From a virus: a stretch of DNA of 58,660 bases. The translations under genes were made by a program, and so were the position numbers. The notes under the pieces were generated by a model. That model did no database searches. It saw only the letters and a list, made by a program, of their open reading frames with translations, and was not told the origin of the DNA. The stretch covers positions 1 through 58,660 of IMG/VR virus record IMGVR_UViG_3300029327_000042; one strand, 5' to 3'. Shown one piece after another: positions 57,080 through 58,660 of this stretch (the first letter of the stretch is position 1; the number at the start of each line of letters is the position of its first letter).

Positions 57080-58182
57080 ACAAGTTCATAGTTATCGCGC
57101 AGATGCCCCCCGGAATAATTCCGACAGAGTTCCAGGTCTTTCCTGCCGGCCAGGTGGAGGCGAAAGGGGCCGGTGCCTTTACCGTCGACGCTGAAGCTAT
57201 GAACGCGGTCATCCAAAAGTTCCAGGCCCGAGGCCTGGACATGGTGATCGACTACGAACACCAGACCGAGGGCAAAACCGATCAATACGATTTCACCGCC
57301 CCTGACGGACGCGCTCCGGCTGCCGGCTGGATAAAGCGGCTGGAAAATCGCGGTCAGGACGGGCTCTGGGCGATTTGCGAATGGACCGACAAGGCCAGGG
57401 AATACCTCGCCAGCCGCGAGTACAGATACTTCTCGCCTGTTTTCATGGTTTCAAAAAGTTCCGGAAAATTGACGGAGCTGCTTAGAGTGGCGCTCACAAA
57501 CGCGCCGCGCCTTAATCAAATTCAGCCAATCGTGGCGAAAAATCTCAAGGAGGAAAGTATGGAGTTTTTAAAGAAAATAGCCAAGCTGCTCGGGCTCCCC
57601 GAGACGGCCACGGAAGACCAGGTGTCAGTTGCCATCGCCGGGCTTAACGGTCACAAGGAAACCGTTCTCGCATGCTCCAGGGAAGTAGGTCTAACCGATG
57701 CAACGGGCGGAGAAATCATTATCTCGGCGATCAAATCGCTCAAGGAACAGCCCGCAAAGATCGTTGCCTGCCCCGAAGTTATCGAGGCAATCGGCCTGGC
57801 CACAACCGCTACCAAGTCCGAAATCATAGCCTCGATCCACGCGCTGAAGCAGCGCCCCGACGCGACGGTTCTCCAGGAGATCGCATCGCTTAAAGCGCGC
57901 CTGGCCGAACGCGATAAGGACGATCTCGTCACCGCCGCGCTCAAGGAAGGCAAGATCACCCCGGCGCAGAAGGAATGGGCCGAAAAATACGCCCTGGCCG
58001 ATGCCGAAGGCTTCAAGCTTTTCGTAGCCAAGGCCCCACAGGTTGTGCCGACAGACAAGCTCCAGGTCGTACCCGATCCCAAGCCGGCTGCCGTGCCTGA
58101 TGACGCCCAGCTCCAGATCAACAAGATGCTCGGGGTCTCGGATGAGACCTGGAAAAAATACAACACGCCGGCGACGGCCTAA
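57076..58182 (+). CDS. Mu-like prophage protease (gpI) with scaffold domain
   Basis: The 368-residue protein has the Mu gpI protease domain (FVIAQ-like start IVIAQMPPG, MVIDYEHQT near 58, FSPVF and LLRVALTNAPRL near 150) and a C-terminal scaffold part (about 162-368) rich in Lys, Glu and Ala. The protease matures the prohead after assembly. An internal start inside the gene likely yields the scaffold alone. Coupled by ATGA to the head gene before it. Confidence 0.85.
   Translation: MNKFIVIAQMPPGIIPTEFQVFPAGQVEAKGAGAFTVDAEAMNAVIQKFQARGLDMVIDYEHQTEGKTDQYDFTAPDGRAPAAGWIKRLENRGQDGLWAICEWTDKAREYLASREYRYFSPVFMVSKSSGKLTELLRVALTNAPRLNQIQPIVAKNLKEESMEFLKKIAKLLGLPETATEDQVSVAIAGLNGHKETVLACSREVGLTDATGGEIIISAIKSLKEQPAKIVACPEVIEAIGLATTATKSEIIASIHALKQRPDATVLQEIASLKARLAERDKDDLVTAALKEGKITPAQKEWAEKYALADAEGFKLFVAKAPQVVPTDKLQVVPDPKPAAVPDDAQLQINKMLGVSDETWKKYNTPATA
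57559..58182 (+). CDS. Nested scaffold protein (gpZ-like), internal start
   Basis: An in-frame ATG at codon 162 of the protease gene (MEFLKKIAKLLGLPETA) has AAGGAGG seven bases upstream, as strong as any in the operon. In Mu the scaffold Z is made from such an internal start of gene I. The product would have 207 residues and lack the protease domain. Confidence 0.7.
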   Translation: MEFLKKIAKLLGLPETATEDQVSVAIAGLNGHKETVLACSREVGLTDATGGEIIISAIKSLKEQPAKIVACPEVIEAIGLATTATKSEIIASIHALKQRPDATVLQEIASLKARLAERDKDDLVTAALKEGKITPAQKEWAEKYALADAEGFKLFVAKAPQVVPTDKLQVVPDPKPAAVPDDAQLQINKMLGVSDETWKKYNTPATA

Positions 58183-58219
58183 GACGAACTGCCGGAAACG
58201 GCATCAAGGAGGGTTGGAA

Positions 58220-58660
58220 ATGGCTTTAGCTGACGACAGAAAAACCCAGTATTTCGAGGGCCTAGAAAATTACTTCCCGGTTGGGGCGGCTAAGAAAATT
58301 TACGCCGGAAGTCTCGTCTGCCTCGACGGAGTAACCAGACTGGCCGAAGCCGCAAGCGATGCTGCAAGCAAGGTATTCGCGGGCGTGGCCGGCGAGCGGG
58401 CCGACAACTCGCTTGGCCTGGCCAGCGCAATCAATGTGCTCACGCGCCGGCGCGGTGTGTTCCTGTTTGGCATCGCGGCCGCGGTCCAGGGAGACGTCGG
58501 TAAGGCGGTCTTTGTAAAAGACGATGAGACTGTCGACCTGGTCGGAAACGTCACGAACGGAATCTACGTCGGCGTTATCGCGCGCGTTGAATCTGCAACC
58601 AAGGTCTGGGTCGATATCTACCCCGGCCTCATCCAGTCAGATGTCGCAACCCACATCGCA
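58220..58660 (+). CDS. Head decoration-like protein, cut by window end
   Basis: AAGGAGGGTTGG precedes the ATG at 58220. The 147 visible residues (LADDRKTQYFEGLENYFPVG, then AKKIYAGSLVCLDG, GVAGERADNS, KAVFVKDDETVDL and GIYVGVIARVES, IYPGL) resemble the capsid-stabilising DUF2190-type proteins that stand before the major head gene in Mu-like phages. The end lies outside the window. Confidence 0.65.
   Translation, partial: MALADDRKTQYFEGLENYFPVGAAKKIYAGSLVCLDGVTRLAEAASDAASKVFAGVAGERADNSLGLASAINVLTRRRGVFLFGIAAAVQGDVGKAVFVKDDETVDLVGNVTNGIYVGVIARVESATKVWVDIYPGLIQSDVATHIA

Larger units (their letters stand above)
40000..58660. mobile_element. Mu-like transposable prophage, left part
   Basis: The gene order is that of Mu-like phages: S24 repressor (leftward), early regulator genes, MuA, MuB, small early genes, GemA, Gam, lysis genes, DUF3486, terminase, DUF935 portal, F-like protein, protease/scaffold. 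The left terminus was not located; it should lie between about 38,999 and 40,550, so 40,000 is only a placeholder. The right end is outside the window. Confidence 0.85.

Overview
The window looks like the variable end of a large genomic island in a Gram-negative bacterium. Desulfobacterota- or Nitrospirota-like is a guess from the Mu-like phage and the type of mobile modules; no chromosomal housekeeping gene is visible to fix the taxon. At the left edge (34-78) lies the 3' half of a tRNA-Lys(CTT) gene on the minus strand, cut in the anticodon stem. This is the classic displaced attachment-site remnant at the far end of a tRNA-integrated element, so probably everything to its right is acquired DNA.

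Region 1 (about 80-25,600). A small membrane protein and a secreted RCC1/bacterial-repeat/C39-peptidase protein come first. A plasmid-like maintenance block follows (4.0-11.6 kb): DUF932 with a small zinc protein, two tandem RuvC-fold proteins of which one has lost its catalytic residues, a winged-helix protein, an XRE regulator, a TraD/TraG-like ATPase, a PD-(D/E)XK Fe-S nuclease, DUF2958 and a serine recombinase. A second, truncated copy of the nuclease gene's 3' end plus its terminator sits just beyond the recombinase. Then comes a same-strand defence island (11.9-25.3 kb): PLD-SNF2 helicase with an Eco57I-class methyltransferase, GIY-YIG nuclease, two HEPN-type abortive-infection proteins, and a nuclease-helicase pair of Hachiman (HamAB) type.

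Region 2 (about 25,450-30,400). An AT-rich cargo block of small membrane proteins and a DUF3644 HEPN protein is bounded by two direct att-like cores. Each core has a conserved left arm, a hairpin downstream, and copies of a GTGACAC-type integrase-arm motif. Two AlpA-like regulators sit at its right end.

Region 3 (about 30,300-39,000). An integron-unrelated integrative element starts with a tyrosine recombinase and an AlpA protein reading toward the att core. It continues with an XRE regulator, a replication-relaxation-like protein, membrane and coiled-coil proteins, a second TraG/HerA-type ATPase, and a second tyrosine recombinase (DUF3596 type). No relaxase or type IV secretion apparatus is visible, so both ATPase modules probably depend on a helper. 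A Panacea-type toxin-antitoxin pair follows.

Region 4 (about 40,000 to the end). This is the left two thirds of a Mu-like transposable prophage: accessory genes with tandem repeats, S24 repressor, operator, early regulators, MuA transposase, MuB ATPase, GemA, Gam, lysis genes, terminase, portal, F-like head protein, protease/scaffold and a head protein cut by the window end. The F-like head gene carries an in-frame TGA exactly where the family has a conserved Cys (CRC motif). The frame stays open to the start of the next gene and a GGTC-loop hairpin follows, so either a fresh nonsense mutation or selenocysteine decoding must be considered.
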